This document shows, piece after piece, positions 42,245-51,440 of a DNA stretch of 64,000 nucleotides; within the stretch, counting starts at the first letter, position 1, and each line of letters begins with the position of its first letter. The DNA is from Stieleria marina. Lineage in GTDB: Bacteria > Planctomycetota > Planctomycetia > Pirellulales > Pirellulaceae. The position numbers and the translations under genes were made by a program. The notes beneath the pieces were generated by a model. That model had not been told where the DNA came from, did not search any database, and saw nothing but the letters and a program-made list of their open reading frames with translations. The stretch covers positions 992,001 to 1,056,000 of the forward strand of contig CP036526.1 in the NCBI GenBank assembly GCA_007741555.1, read 5' to 3'.

Positions 42245-43726
42245 ATGACCGTCACCGCTCCCAACACCGTCACGACGATCATCGGTCTTGAAGTTCATGT
42301 GCAACTCAAGACTGAAACCAAATTGTTTTGCGGTTGTAAAACACAGTTCGGCGCTCCACCCAATACCCAGGTCTGCCCTGTGTGTCTTGGCTTGCCCGGT
42401 GCCCTTCCGGTGATGAACGACCGAGCCATTGAATTGGCTGTCAAAGCTGGTTTGGCGATCAACTGCGACATTCCGCCGATGTCCAAGTGGGATCGCAAGC
42501 AGTATTTCTATCCCGATTTGCCCAAGGGTTACCAAATCAGCCAATTCGATTTGCCGATTTGCGGCGAAGGTTATCTGGATATTCCCGATGATGAAAACGA
42601 CGGCGACACGGTTCGCATCGGCATCACGCGAGCGCACTTGGAAGAGGACGCTGGCAAGAGCATGCACGACGAAGCGTCCGGCACGGGCGATACGCGCATT
42701 GACCTGAATCGTTGTGGCACGCCGCTGTTGGAAATCGTCAGCGAACCGGACATGCGTAGTTCGGCCCAGGCCCAGGCCTATTTGACTCAGTTAAAAGCGT
42801 TGATGATTCACATGGGCATCTCGGATTGCGAAATGCAAGAAGGCAGCCTGCGCGTTGACGCCAACGTGAACTTGCACATCAACGTGGGCGAGAAAAAGAT
42901 CGCCACGCCGATTGTCGAAGTCAAAAACATGAACAGTTTTCGTGCCGTCGAAGCTGCCATCGAACATGAGGTCGTTCGGCAGTACGACGTCTGGCAAGAA
43001 ACGGGGAAGACGATCAAAGAAGAGCCCAAGACAACTCGCGGTTGGGACGACACAAAAGAAATCACGTTCCAGCAACGCGAAAAAGAAGAGTCGGCTGACT
43101 ATCGGTATTTCCCCGATCCGGATTTGTTGCCCGTTCGGATTCTGCGTGAACAAGTCGAAGCGATTCGCAGCACACTTGGCGAAACACCCGATCAAACACG
43201 CGATCGCTTGCCCGGTCAGTACGGCATCAAGCCGTATGACGCCGATGTAATCGTCAAGTCGGGCAGCCAAATGGTGGTGTATTTCGAGCGAGTCGCCGAG
43301 TTGTCCGGCGACGGAAAACGAGCCAGTTCGTGGGTGCAGCAAGACGTCATGCGGACGATGAAAGATCGCCAAATCGATGTGAGCGATTTTCCCGTTGATG
43401 CCGACAAGTTGGGCGATTTGCTGAAGCGAATCGCTGCTGGCGACATCGACAATAGCCGTGCGAAAGACGTTTTCAATCACTTGGTCGACAACGATCAATC
43501 GGTTGACGAAGCGATTCAGTCGCTCGGTATCGAATCGGTCGACAGCAGTGAAATCGACGCGTTGGTTCAAGAGCTTTTGGACGCCAATCCCAAGATCGTC
43601 GAAGACGTTTTGTCGGGCAACGAAAAAGCCGTGGGAGCCTTGATCGGCCAAGCCAAGAAAAAGAACCCCAACGCCAACCCACAGGTCATCCGCGAAACGG
43701 CATTGCGGATTATTAAATCAAAGTAG
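42245..43726 (+). CDS. gatB: Asp-tRNA(Asn)/Glu-tRNA(Gln) amidotransferase subunit B
   Basis: The ATG at 42245 gives 493 aa; an upstream in-frame start at 42149 adds residues outside the family. Features include IIGLEVHVQLKTETKLFCGC, zinc cysteines CGC and CPVC, PDLPKGYQISQFDLPI, EEDAGKSMHDE and the C-terminal YqeY-like helical domain ending NPQVIRETALRII. GatB activates and amidates the tRNA-bound residue with GatA and GatC. Confidence 0.97.
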   Translation: MTVTAPNTVTTIIGLEVHVQLKTETKLFCGCKTQFGAPPNTQVCPVCLGLPGALPVMNDRAIELAVKAGLAINCDIPPMSKWDRKQYFYPDLPKGYQISQFDLPICGEGYLDIPDDENDGDTVRIGITRAHLEEDAGKSMHDEASGTGDTRIDLNRCGTPLLEIVSEPDMRSSAQAQAYLTQLKALMIHMGISDCEMQEGSLRVDANVNLHINVGEKKIATPIVEVKNMNSFRAVEAAIEHEVVRQYDVWQETGKTIKEEPKTTRGWDDTKEITFQQREKEESADYRYFPDPDLLPVRILREQVEAIRSTLGETPDQTRDRLPGQYGIKPYDADVIVKSGSQMVVYFERVAELSGDGKRASSWVQQDVMRTMKDRQIDVSDFPVDADKLGDLLKRIAAGDIDNSRAKDVFNHLVDNDQSVDEAIQSLGIESVDSSEIDALVQELLDANPKIVEDVLSGNEKAVGALIGQAKKKNPNANPQVIRETALRIIKSK

Positions 43727-43842
43727 CCAGCACGACTTTGTGGTGTAGCACGGGTTCGCGCATTGATGTTCTAGTAGTGCGCTCGACCATTTAGGGTGGG
43801 ATACAGTAGGAACGCTTTCGTTCACCTCGAGGCCTTGGAATC

Positions 43843-45279
43843 ATGATTCAACGGTTTGCCTCCCGCATTTTACGTCAGGCGCGAAGGTCCTGCTTGATCT
43901 TCGTTGCCTTGGTACCGTTTGTAGGTTGCCTCAGTCGGCTATATGGACAGGGGTTCTCTTATGACGGTGTTTTTGAATTAACACTTCTTGATCCCGAAGG
44001 TGAGCCGGTCGAAGGAGTTTCGGTTCGACTCAAAACACTTCGATTTGAAGAAATCCGTTCATTGCGCATTGGGCTATTCGAACAGGCGAAGGTTAGTGAT
44101 GCCGATGGATTTGTTCGATTGACATATCCAACGACCTATGAGACGCGACTTGGTCTCGGGACTACGTCTGAAATAGGTTTCGTGTTTGAGCATCCTGAGT
44201 TTGTTACTCAGCAAATTAGTTTTGATCCGACGACGGACGCGACGAAACACACTTTGGATCGAGGATGCCGGTTGTCGTTTTCGGCGGTCGATGCAGAACG
44301 CGAACCCATTGGCAATTTTTCAGTATATATGTCAGGCCCGGCTGCACTGGTGACTTGGTTTGCGGAAAAAGGAACTTCGGCCAAGTTCTCCACGGCAATT
44401 CCCGATGGAAGTTGGCAAGCGATATTGGTCTCTCCTCGCAACGACGGGCGGCATCTCTTTAGCCAAGTCATGCCCGTTCGCTTAGCGGAGGATCAAGTTG
44501 TCAGTATTCGGAAAGTGCCGATGACAGGAGGGATGCGATTGACGGGGCGACTTTCCGAGAATGTTCCGCGACCGATTCGGAACGGAACGGTCAGTGTGGC
44601 GTGCATTCCGAAATCCTCTCAACAACGCGGTGGCAACGAAGCCGCGCCGCTCGGTTGGAATGAATGGACGGTCGTAAACGATGATGGGACTTTTGAGTTC
44701 GCTTCGCTTCCAGTCATGGAAACCATGCAGATCATTGCGAGATGTGACGGTTGGTTGATCGATGACGAACAAGGTGACAGGTTGTTTTTTCGAGGGAAAT
44801 ATGTCTCTGCAAGTGAGCGAACTAATCAAGGCAATTTAGCGTTGACGCTTCCTATGGTGCCTTCTGGTAATCTAAGAGTTGTCGTCAAAGACGAAAACGG
44901 CCAGCCAGTGCGTTACGCTAAGGTCTATGCTCGACCAATGCAGAAGCTTCTTTCTGGAGAATTGACCTATGTCGGTAGTGGTGCCCGAACGGTCGATAAA
45001 ATTTGGAAAGATCTAGATCAAGATTTTGATCCAGAGTTGTTTCGTTGGCCAAATTTGAGAGGATTTCAATGTGCAACGAACTCCGATGGAGTCGCGGTCG
45101 TAAGCGGGATCCCTCTTGATCGAAGCTTTCGCTTAACAGCAACGCTTGAAGGTCATTCGATCGTCAACGCCGAGACTCCAGGGTTGCCTCAGATCTTGAT
45201 GCGAGTCGAGTCAGTCAAACGGGCGGAAGTGGAACTCCTCGCAAAGCCGAATGCCGCCAGTGAAACGCCGCCGAAGTAG
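43843..45279 (+). CDS. Lipoprotein with repeated beta-sandwich (CarboxypepD-like) regions
   Basis: 478 aa. A signal ends with FVALVPFVGCLS, where FVGC could be a lipobox, or cleavage may come later at YGQG. Several regions follow the pattern of carboxypeptidase-regulatory-like domains: FELTLLDPEGEPVEGVSVRL with later DADGFVRLTYPT, then SAVDAEREPIGNFSVYMSG, then VVVKDENGQPVRYAKVYA with NSDGVAVVSGIPLDRS. Such domains are usually on exported adhesins or peptidases; no enzyme domain is seen. Function unknown. Confidence 0.72.
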   Translation: MIQRFASRILRQARRSCLIFVALVPFVGCLSRLYGQGFSYDGVFELTLLDPEGEPVEGVSVRLKTLRFEEIRSLRIGLFEQAKVSDADGFVRLTYPTTYETRLGLGTTSEIGFVFEHPEFVTQQISFDPTTDATKHTLDRGCRLSFSAVDAEREPIGNFSVYMSGPAALVTWFAEKGTSAKFSTAIPDGSWQAILVSPRNDGRHLFSQVMPVRLAEDQVVSIRKVPMTGGMRLTGRLSENVPRPIRNGTVSVACIPKSSQQRGGNEAAPLGWNEWTVVNDDGTFEFASLPVMETMQIIARCDGWLIDDEQGDRLFFRGKYVSASERTNQGNLALTLPMVPSGNLRVVVKDENGQPVRYAKVYARPMQKLLSGELTYVGSGARTVDKIWKDLDQDFDPELFRWPNLRGFQCATNSDGVAVVSGIPLDRSFRLTATLEGHSIVNAETPGLPQILMRVESVKRAEVELLAKPNAASETPPK

Positions 45280-45373
45280 CCGTTAAATTGCGAGTGACTT
45301 GGCCTGGCTTTTTGGAAGGCTGATTGATGTTCACCCGCGAGAGACGACCTGACATACTGGCGATTCGACCCCG

Positions 45374-45886
45374 ATGAATCTTGGAGCCAGAATGTCAGTA
45401 AACGGTGCCCCACCGAAGCGACCACGCGACCTGTCTTACCGCGTTGTTTGCGGCATGATCATTGCGGTGGTCGTTTGGATGCTGCTAATGCCGTTCGTGC
45501 CATCGGTCGCGATGTCGACGATGCGACGCTTTCATTTGGCCAGCGACTCGTTTGTGCTGTGGTGCGTGCAGCAACCGGTGCCGTCGATGTACAACTTTGC
45601 CAACCAATTCCACGCTCGCAAGACGCCGCTGGGATTCCCGGAGACGATCCTGTCATTGGATGACCAAGAAGTGGGCGATGATTGGCGGTACATCAATCAC
45701 TTTCCAACCCGTCGACTGACGTTTGCCGATGGTCGCTACGATCTGCTTCGCTACAGCAAGAATCAGTGGTTGGAATTCAAAACGACCTATCGCGGGCAAG
45801 AATTGAATTCACTGATTCACGCCAAGCCGGTGGGCCCCGGCGAGTACGAAGTCATTCGCAAAGAAATCGCGGAGGATTCGCCGTGA
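45374..45886 (+). CDS. Single-pass membrane protein of unknown function
   Basis: The start may be ATG 45374 or ATG 45392 (164 aa). A short basic N-terminus is followed by a membrane helix (GMIIAVVVWMLLMPFVPSVA) and an extracytoplasmic part with WCVQQPVPSMYNF and FPTRRLTFADGRYDLLRY. No known family. Its stop overlaps the GTG start of the next gene, so the two are translationally linked and probably act together. Confidence 0.7.
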   Translation: MNLGARMSVNGAPPKRPRDLSYRVVCGMIIAVVVWMLLMPFVPSVAMSTMRRFHLASDSFVLWCVQQPVPSMYNFANQFHARKTPLGFPETILSLDDQEVGDDWRYINHFPTRRLTFADGRYDLLRYSKNQWLEFKTTYRGQELNSLIHAKPVGPGEYEVIRKEIAEDSP

Positions 45887-46698
45887 TCGATCCTTTGGTT
45901 TCACGCGGTCGCATGGTGGCAGTTCACTGTGTGGTGCAGTTGGGTATTTTGCTGACGTTGACTTGGAAGTGGACGTATTTCAAATGGTCTGACAACCTGC
46001 ACGAGAAAATCACGCTGGCCGATCCGTTTTTTCCGGACTGGCTGGAATCTGCCGATGTCGTTCGCTATGCGTATTTAATTTCTTTGGCAGTGATTGTTGT
46101 CAATATCGTCAGTTGGGAAAAATATCTGACGCGGTTGTGCAACTACGTCACGCTTGCCTGTTTGTCGGTCTTGTTGATTCATCAGGCCAGCTACAACGAC
46201 GCGACGTTTACGACTGCTTGGTGGGCCTGTGTCTGGTCCGTTTGGTATGGGCATCACATGGATGACCCGGATCGCATTGCAACACTTGATCGCGGCGCGT
46301 TCTTGAGCCGCGCGATGATGTCGATGGTGTTGCTGGGCGGAGCCGTCGGAAAATGGACGCCGGAATATTGGAACGGCGATGTGCTTTACGATATCTATTT
46401 TCGCGACCGCAATTTTTGGATGTTCAACTATTTGCGAAACACCTTCGAACCGGATCAGCTTCGCGTGATCGCGACATGGTACAGTCGCAAAGTGGTGGCG
46501 ATCGAGACGATTTGTGGATTCGGACTGTGGCTGTTGCCATCCAGGCTTGCAGCGCTGATCGGATTGCTGGTGTTCACGTCGATCGCGATTTTTTCCAACA
46601 TCTATTTGTTCTCGGTGATGTTCGCACTGATGGGCATTGCCGCGGTGGGTTTGTTTGTCGTCAAACGCCCAACGCACCAGCTAGATTTAGAAGCGTAG
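45883..46698 (+). CDS. Multi-pass membrane protein
   Basis: The GTG at 45883 overlaps the upstream stop by four bases; the 271-aa product has about six or seven membrane helices (VVQLGILLTLTWKW, YLISLAVIVVNIV, VTLACLSVLLIHQ, AMMSMVLLGGAVGKW, LAALIGLLVFTSIAIF, MFALMGIAAVGLFVV). The layout and the WHxxxD-like soluble segments recall HTTM/DoxX-type proteins, but the match is weak. Its stop TAG lies within a family B repeat. Confidence 0.72.
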   Translation: MIDPLVSRGRMVAVHCVVQLGILLTLTWKWTYFKWSDNLHEKITLADPFFPDWLESADVVRYAYLISLAVIVVNIVSWEKYLTRLCNYVTLACLSVLLIHQASYNDATFTTAWWACVWSVWYGHHMDDPDRIATLDRGAFLSRAMMSMVLLGGAVGKWTPEYWNGDVLYDIYFRDRNFWMFNYLRNTFEPDQLRVIATWYSRKVVAIETICGFGLWLLPSRLAALIGLLVFTSIAIFSNIYLFSVMFALMGIAAVGLFVVKRPTHQLDLEA

Positions 46699-46787
46699 TC
46701 CTGCGACGCCGTTCGCAGGGCCAAGGTTCCAGTTCCATCGTAGCGACCGGAGGTCGCATATTCCTGCAAGTTGCGTCGCGGGGTCAC
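46695..46787. repeat. Family B palindromic repeat (copy 1, right arm decayed)
   Basis: The left arm GTAGTCCTGCGACGCCG...GCAGGGCC (46695-46722) is intact and provides the stop codon of the upstream gene. The right arm at about 46761-46787 is degenerate. A small hairpin GCGACC/GGTCGC (46743-46757) is inside. Sits between convergent genes. Confidence 0.75.
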
Positions 46788-46792
46788 GCGAT

Positions 46793-47380
46793 TTACAGCA
46801 CGCCTTTGGTGCTGGGCACCGCGTCGCTGCGTGGATCGCTTTCGGCTGCCATGCGAATCGCTCGAGCTGTCGCTTTGAAAACACATTCTGAAATGTGGTG
46901 AGCATTTCGACCATGGTGCAGCACGACGTGGAGATTGCACTTGGCGTTGGCAGCGAACGATTGCCAAAAGTGTTCGACCAGTTCGCTGTCGAACGTGCCG
47001 ATCTTGGCTGCTGCGATTGGAGCGTGATATTCAAAGGCGTAGCGTCCACCCATGTCGACGGCCGATGTCACCAAGCACTCATCCATTGGTAGCGTGAAGT
47101 GACCGTAGCGGCGAATGCCTGCGCGGTCGCCGAGAGCTTGGTCGATTGCTTGGCCAAGTGCGATGCCGATGTCTTCGGCAGTGTGGTGGTCGTCCACGTG
47201 CAAGTCGCCGACGGCTTTGACGTCCAAGTCGATCAAGGCATGCTTGGCCAGCAAGTCCATCATGTGGTCCAAGAACCCGATGCCAGATTCACGTTTGCCG
47301 CTGCCATCGCCATCCAAGTTGATGGATAGCTTGATGTCGGTTTCGCCGGTCTTGCGGTTGATGGTTGCTGTTCGAGTCAT
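46793..47380 (-). CDS. hisB: Imidazoleglycerol-phosphate dehydratase
   Basis: HisB converts imidazoleglycerol phosphate to imidazoleacetol phosphate in histidine synthesis, with Mn2+. The ATG at 47380 gives 195 aa, the normal length for the single-domain enzyme; a longer upstream frame reads through a repeat and is rejected. Motifs: GIGFLDHMMDLLAKH, DLHVDDHHTAEDIGIALG, FTLPMDECLVTSAVD and NAHHISECVFKATARA, which carry the metal-ligand His and Glu residues. It is the last of three his genes here. Confidence 0.96.
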   Translation of the reverse strand: MTRTATINRKTGETDIKLSINLDGDGSGKRESGIGFLDHMMDLLAKHALIDLDVKAVGDLHVDDHHTAEDIGIALGQAIDQALGDRAGIRRYGHFTLPMDECLVTSAVDMGGRYAFEYHAPIAAAKIGTFDSELVEHFWQSFAANAKCNLHVVLHHGRNAHHISECVFKATARAIRMAAESDPRSDAVPSTKGVL

Positions 47381-47390
47381 GGATTTTTCC

Positions 47391-47504
47391 GTAGTCCCGC
47401 GACGCCGCTCGCAGGGCAAAGGCGACTTGAGGGGCGCCGAATCGAATGTCGGGGGAAATGGCGAAGCCATAGTTGGCCCGCGAACGGCATCGCGGGACTG
47501 CTAG
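47391..47504. repeat. Family B palindromic repeat (copy 2) between hisC and hisB
   Basis: Left arm GTAGTCCCGCGACGCCGC (from 47391) and right arm GGCCCGCGAACGGCATCGCG (from 47475) enclose about 57 bases. The right end abuts the hisC stop codon. Confidence 0.8.
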
Positions 47505-48548
47505 CTACAGGGCACGCTCGATCATCATCAAGCAGGCGTCAATTTGATCGTCGGTGCCAACGGAAATTCTCAATCCGTCACCCCACGTCGGGAAGTCCAT
47601 ATATCGAACCAGAATCTGATTTGACTTCAGGAATTCGTAAATCGCCTTGTGATCCGCAGTTGGGTGTTGGCACCAGACAAAATTGGCATGCGACGGTGTG
47701 ACGTCGAATCCGATCTCGGCCAGTTTAGTTGCCATGCGATCACGCGTTGCATTCATCTTGATGCAAATTTCGGCCAACCATTCGCTACAACCCATCGCGG
47801 CGGTGGCAGCGGCAATCGCTAATGCGTCGCAGTTGTAGCTGTCCTTGATCTTGGACAGTTCGGAAATCACCTGTGGCTGAGCGACCAAGAATCCAAAACG
47901 CATGCCCGCCAGGCCGTAGGATTTGCTCAGCGTCCGTGTGACCATGATGCGATCATTTTTTTGCACCAGATCCAAACAGTTGGTGTCCGCAAAATCGGCA
48001 TAAGCTTCATCAACGACCAGCGGACAGGAAAGCGATTCGGCGATCTTTGCAACTTCAGCGGGTGAGACGATCGTCCCACTGGGGCTGTTGGGGTTGGGGA
48101 GAAAGACCAGTCGCACGTCGTCGTCGGCTTCGCCAAATGCGGCTGGCAATTTCCAGCCGTCCTGGAATGGTACTTGCTCCCAAGCGGCACCCTGAATGTC
48201 GGCCAGCGTGCGATAAAGGATGTAGCTGGGGTAGGGCAGTCGCAATCGCTGGCCTTCGCCCACGAATCCACGCACCAGAATCGTCAAGATGTCGTCGCTG
48301 CCGTTGCCTGCCAAAATCCATTCGGGACCGGGCAGGCCCAAAGCATTCGCCGCCGCGATTCGAAACGAATTCGCCATCGGATCGGGATAGCGATTCAGCG
48401 GTCCCTTGGCGGCGCTGCAAATTGCATCGATGACGGCTGGCGGCGGCGGATAGGGATTCTCGTTGGTGTTCAGTTTGACGCACTTACCCGGCGCCGGTTG
48501 TTCGCCGGGCGTGTAAGGAAGCATCTTTGCAAGGACAGGGCGAAACAT
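47505..48548 (-). CDS. hisC: Histidinol-phosphate aminotransferase
   Basis: A fold-type I PLP enzyme that converts imidazoleacetol phosphate and glutamate to histidinol phosphate. The 347-aa protein has KLNTNENPYPPPP, the NGSDD and YPSYILYRT regions, NPNSPSGTI, VVDEAYADF and the Schiff-base Lys209 in TRTLSKSYGLAGMRFGF. Length is full. It lies 234 bases after hisD in the direction of transcription and 124 bases before hisB. Confidence 0.95.
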   Translation of the reverse strand: MFRPVLAKMLPYTPGEQPAPGKCVKLNTNENPYPPPPAVIDAICSAAKGPLNRYPDPMANSFRIAAANALGLPGPEWILAGNGSDDILTILVRGFVGEGQRLRLPYPSYILYRTLADIQGAAWEQVPFQDGWKLPAAFGEADDDVRLVFLPNPNSPSGTIVSPAEVAKIAESLSCPLVVDEAYADFADTNCLDLVQKNDRIMVTRTLSKSYGLAGMRFGFLVAQPQVISELSKIKDSYNCDALAIAAATAAMGCSEWLAEICIKMNATRDRMATKLAEIGFDVTPSHANFVWCQHPTADHKAIYEFLKSNQILVRYMDFPTWGDGLRISVGTDDQIDACLMMIERAL

Positions 48549-48782
48549 TGTGAAAGTCGACTCGGGACGCAGCCAAAGGGAAAGGTTGTCAGCAGTACAA
48601 GTAAAGCGTAAATAAGACTGTCTTGGGAGGGAGCTAATTCAAGACCAGTAATCAATGGGGCACTATTCATCTTCGCCACCTCTCCCGCTGCGCAGTGGAG
48701 GTGGCAAGTGTTCGTGAACCGTGATCGGCGCTCAATCTTATAATCGCATGAACTCTGTGCTGTGAAAGAGGCGTGTGTGTCG

Positions 48783-50135
48783 TTACGACCGCCGAATCGA
48801 AACGCTTCTTGCGTGGGCGGTCAGGCCTTCTTTTTCGGCTAGCCGCTCGACATCGGGTGCGATTTGTTCCAGCGCAGATTCGTTGAACTCGGTCAGGCTG
48901 CCGCTGCGCAGGAAACTGTTGCAGCATAAACCGGCTGCCCAAGTGCAGGTGCCGCCGGTGGGTAGGACGTGGCTGGGGCCGGCAGCGTAATCGCCCAGTG
49001 CGACGGGGGTGTGGTGACCCAGGAAGGCCGCGCCGCTGTTGCGGATTTTGGCGATCTGATCGCGAGGGTTGGCGGTTTCGATTTGTAAGTGCTCGGGTGC
49101 GAATTGGTCGGTCAGTTCGCATGCGGTGGTTTCGTCGGCGACCAAGATCAACGCTCCGAAAGCTTCTAGCGAATCGACGGTCAGCTCGCTGCGTTCCAGA
49201 AGAGCAACTTGCCGGACCAGTTCGTCGTAGACCGCGTCGATGAGTTTTTCATCCCACGTGATCAAGATCGATGAGCCAGGTGAGTGCTCGGCTTGGGCCA
49301 GAAGGTCTGACGCGATGAAATCGGCTCGTGCGGTTTCGTCGGCGATCACGATCACTTCGCTGGGGCCAGCAAACGAATCGATGTCGACGGTTCCGAAAAC
49401 TTCCTTTTTTGCCAATGCGACAAACAAATTGCCGGGGCCGACAATCTTGTCGACTGCGGGTACCACGTCGCAACCATAGGCGAGCGCGGCGACCGCTTGG
49501 GCGCCACCCATTCGGTAGACTTCCGTCACACCCAGTTCGTGACAGGTCGCCAGCATGTCAGTGTTGTAGGCGCCAAACGGCGTGGGTGGTGCGACGACGG
49601 CGATTTCTTTTACGCCAGCAACTTGAGCGGGAACAACGGTCATCAAAACGGTTGATGGATAAGCCGCCGCGCCACCAGGGACGCAGACGCCGACGCGACG
49701 CAGTGGCAAGTATCGTTGTGTGAGCGATACGCCGGGTTGGGGCGTGATCGTGACGTCACTGTGCAGGATCGCTGACTGGAATTCGGTGATGTTGTCTCGG
49801 ATGCGGCCGATGGATTCGATCAGCTTGGGGTCGGCAGCTGCGTGGGCGGCGGCTAAGTCTGCCTCTGGCACACGCAAGTCCGCCGGCGACAGGTCGGCTT
49901 TGTCGAGGGCCTTTAAGTAGCGGAGCAGGGCAGGAGTGCCTTCACGGCGGACGTCGTCGCAGATTGTCTGGACGACTTCGACGGGCGTAAGCGGTTTACC
50001 GAACACTTCTTCGGTCAGCGCACGACCGCGCGGGCTGACCACGTCGCCTTGGGGGCTGAGTTTTGCGCGTAATTCGTTCAGGATTTCCGTGTTGCCATTG
50101 CGGGCATCGACACGTTGGATGTTCAGTTTGGTCAT
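48783..50135 (-). CDS. hisD: Histidinol dehydrogenase
   Basis: HisD carries out the last two steps of histidine synthesis, oxidising histidinol to histidine with NAD+ and zinc. The ATG at 50135 gives 450 aa; upstream in-frame codons add no family sequence. Motifs: [86 protein letters not shown] and [16 protein letters not shown]. The metal and catalytic His and Glu residues are present. First of the three his genes. Confidence 0.97.
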   Translation of the reverse strand: MTKLNIQRVDARNGNTEILNELRAKLSPQGDVVSPRGRALTEEVFGKPLTPVEVVQTICDDVRREGTPALLRYLKALDKADLSPADLRVPEADLAAAHAAADPKLIESIGRIRDNITEFQSAILHSDVTITPQPGVSLTQRYLPLRRVGVCVPGGAAAYPSTVLMTVVPAQVAGVKEIAVVAPPTPFGAYNTDMLATCHELGVTEVYRMGGAQAVAALAYGCDVVPAVDKIVGPGNLFVALAKKEVFGTVDIDSFAGPSEVIVIADETARADFIASDLLAQAEHSPGSSILITWDEKLIDAVYDELVRQVALLERSELTVDSLEAFGALILVADETTACELTDQFAPEHLQIETANPRDQIAKIRNSGAAFLGHHTPVALGDYAAGPSHVLPTGGTCTWAAGLCCNSFLRSGSLTEFNESALEQIAPDVERLAEKEGLTAHARSVSIRRS

Positions 50136-50292
50136 GGTGGCTTTCCAGTAGCACGAACTCTTGCCCGTTGCTGCGCTGTGCTTCGGTAACGGACCCAAGT
50201 CAGTTCTACATCGCGACGTCGTCATCATAAACAACTACACTGCGGTTTGTTTACCCGCGACCCTTTCGAACAATTCACTCCAACGATTCAAA

Positions 50293-51327
50293 ATGCCCAG
50301 CGAAATCGATCTTCGCAGTGACACGGTTACCCAGCCAACCGACCCGATGCGACAAGCCATGGCCAGTGCGCACGTCGGTGACGCGGTCATTGATGTGGAC
50401 CCCACCCTGGACCGCTTGGAAAAACGGTCTGCAGAGATTCTTGGCAAAGCAGCCGCGATTTTTGTCCCCAGCGGTTCGATGGCCAATCAGATCGCCGTTC
50501 GTGTGCATTGTGGGATGGGAAACGGTTTCATCTGCGAAGGAAACAGTCACGTTTATCACTACGAGCAGGGGGCGTTTGCGGCTCTGTCTGGCTTGATTGC
50601 TCAGACCGTCTTTGGCGACGGTGGTGTGCTGACGGTGGATGATTTGCGAAGCCAGATCCACCCCGAAGATGACCATAGTGTGCGAACGAAATTGCTGTGT
50701 ATCGAAAATACGCACAATCGCTGGGGCGGCCGAATTCAGCCGCAGAAAGAAGTGGTTGCGGCCTGCGATTGGGCGCACGGGCAAGGGGTGCAATGCCACT
50801 TGGACGGAGCACGGCTTTGGAATGCGTCCGTTGCCAGCGGTGCCACTGAAAAGGAATTATGCGATCCGTTTGACAGCGTCGGGGTGTGTTTTAGCAAAGG
50901 GCTGGGCGCGCCGGTTGGATCGGTCTTAGCTGGCAGCGAATCGTTCATCAGCGAAGCGCGTCGTTGCCGCAAGCTTTTCGGCGGTGCGATGCGTCAGGCG
51001 GGCATCATCGCGGCGGGGGCACTCTACGCACTGGAAAACCATCGCGAGCGGTTGGCGGATGATCACACGCACGCAAAGCAATTGGGCGATGCGATCGAAG
51101 CTTGCGGTTCTCTTTCGTTGCGAGACGGCCGGATCGATACGAACATGATCGTGTTCGACGTGGACGCTGGGTTTTGCACGGCTGCTGATTTTCAAGCGAA
51201 GCTGGAATCGCAAGGCGTTCGTTGTTTTGCGATCGGTGATCAGGCAGTGCGGTTAGTGACGCACTTGGATGTCAACACGCAGCAGATCGAAACGGCGTGC
51301 GGCATGATTCAGGCAGTCGCCAAGTAG
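50293..51327 (+). CDS. ltaE: Low-specificity L-threonine aldolase
   Basis: This PLP enzyme cleaves L-threonine or L-allo-threonine to glycine and acetaldehyde. The ATG at 50293 gives 344 aa: IDLRSDTVTQPTDPMRQAM at the start, GDAVIDVDPTLDRLE, FVPSGSMANQIA, LDGARLWNAS with Asp171, and the Schiff-base Lys202 in FSKGLGAPVGS. The upstream extension of the frame is not homologous. Its TAG stop is the first TAG of a family B repeat. Divergent from hisD. Confidence 0.95.
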   Translation: MPSEIDLRSDTVTQPTDPMRQAMASAHVGDAVIDVDPTLDRLEKRSAEILGKAAAIFVPSGSMANQIAVRVHCGMGNGFICEGNSHVYHYEQGAFAALSGLIAQTVFGDGGVLTVDDLRSQIHPEDDHSVRTKLLCIENTHNRWGGRIQPQKEVVAACDWAHGQGVQCHLDGARLWNASVASGATEKELCDPFDSVGVCFSKGLGAPVGSVLAGSESFISEARRCRKLFGGAMRQAGIIAAGALYALENHRERLADDHTHAKQLGDAIEACGSLSLRDGRIDTNMIVFDVDAGFCTAADFQAKLESQGVRCFAIGDQAVRLVTHLDVNTQQIETACGMIQAVAK

Positions 51328-51435
51328 TCCGGCGACGCCGTTCGCAGGGCCAAAAAGACGTCAGTCGTTTTGCTATTTTCTGATCCTCGATGACCAAGAG
51401 TCATCGGTGCCCTGCGAACGGCGTCGCAGGACTAC
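51324..51435. repeat. Family B palindromic repeat (copy 3)
   Basis: Arms at 51324-51351 and 51409-51435 match over 27 bases with one mismatch, with a 57-base centre. The left arm gives the stop codon of the aldolase gene; the right arm lies at the start of the next gene. Confidence 0.88.
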
Positions 51436-51440
51436 ATTCA

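Noticed and set aside
42791-43651. 286-codon minus-strand frame within gatB
   Set aside because: Antisense to gatB, which carries all its family motifs.
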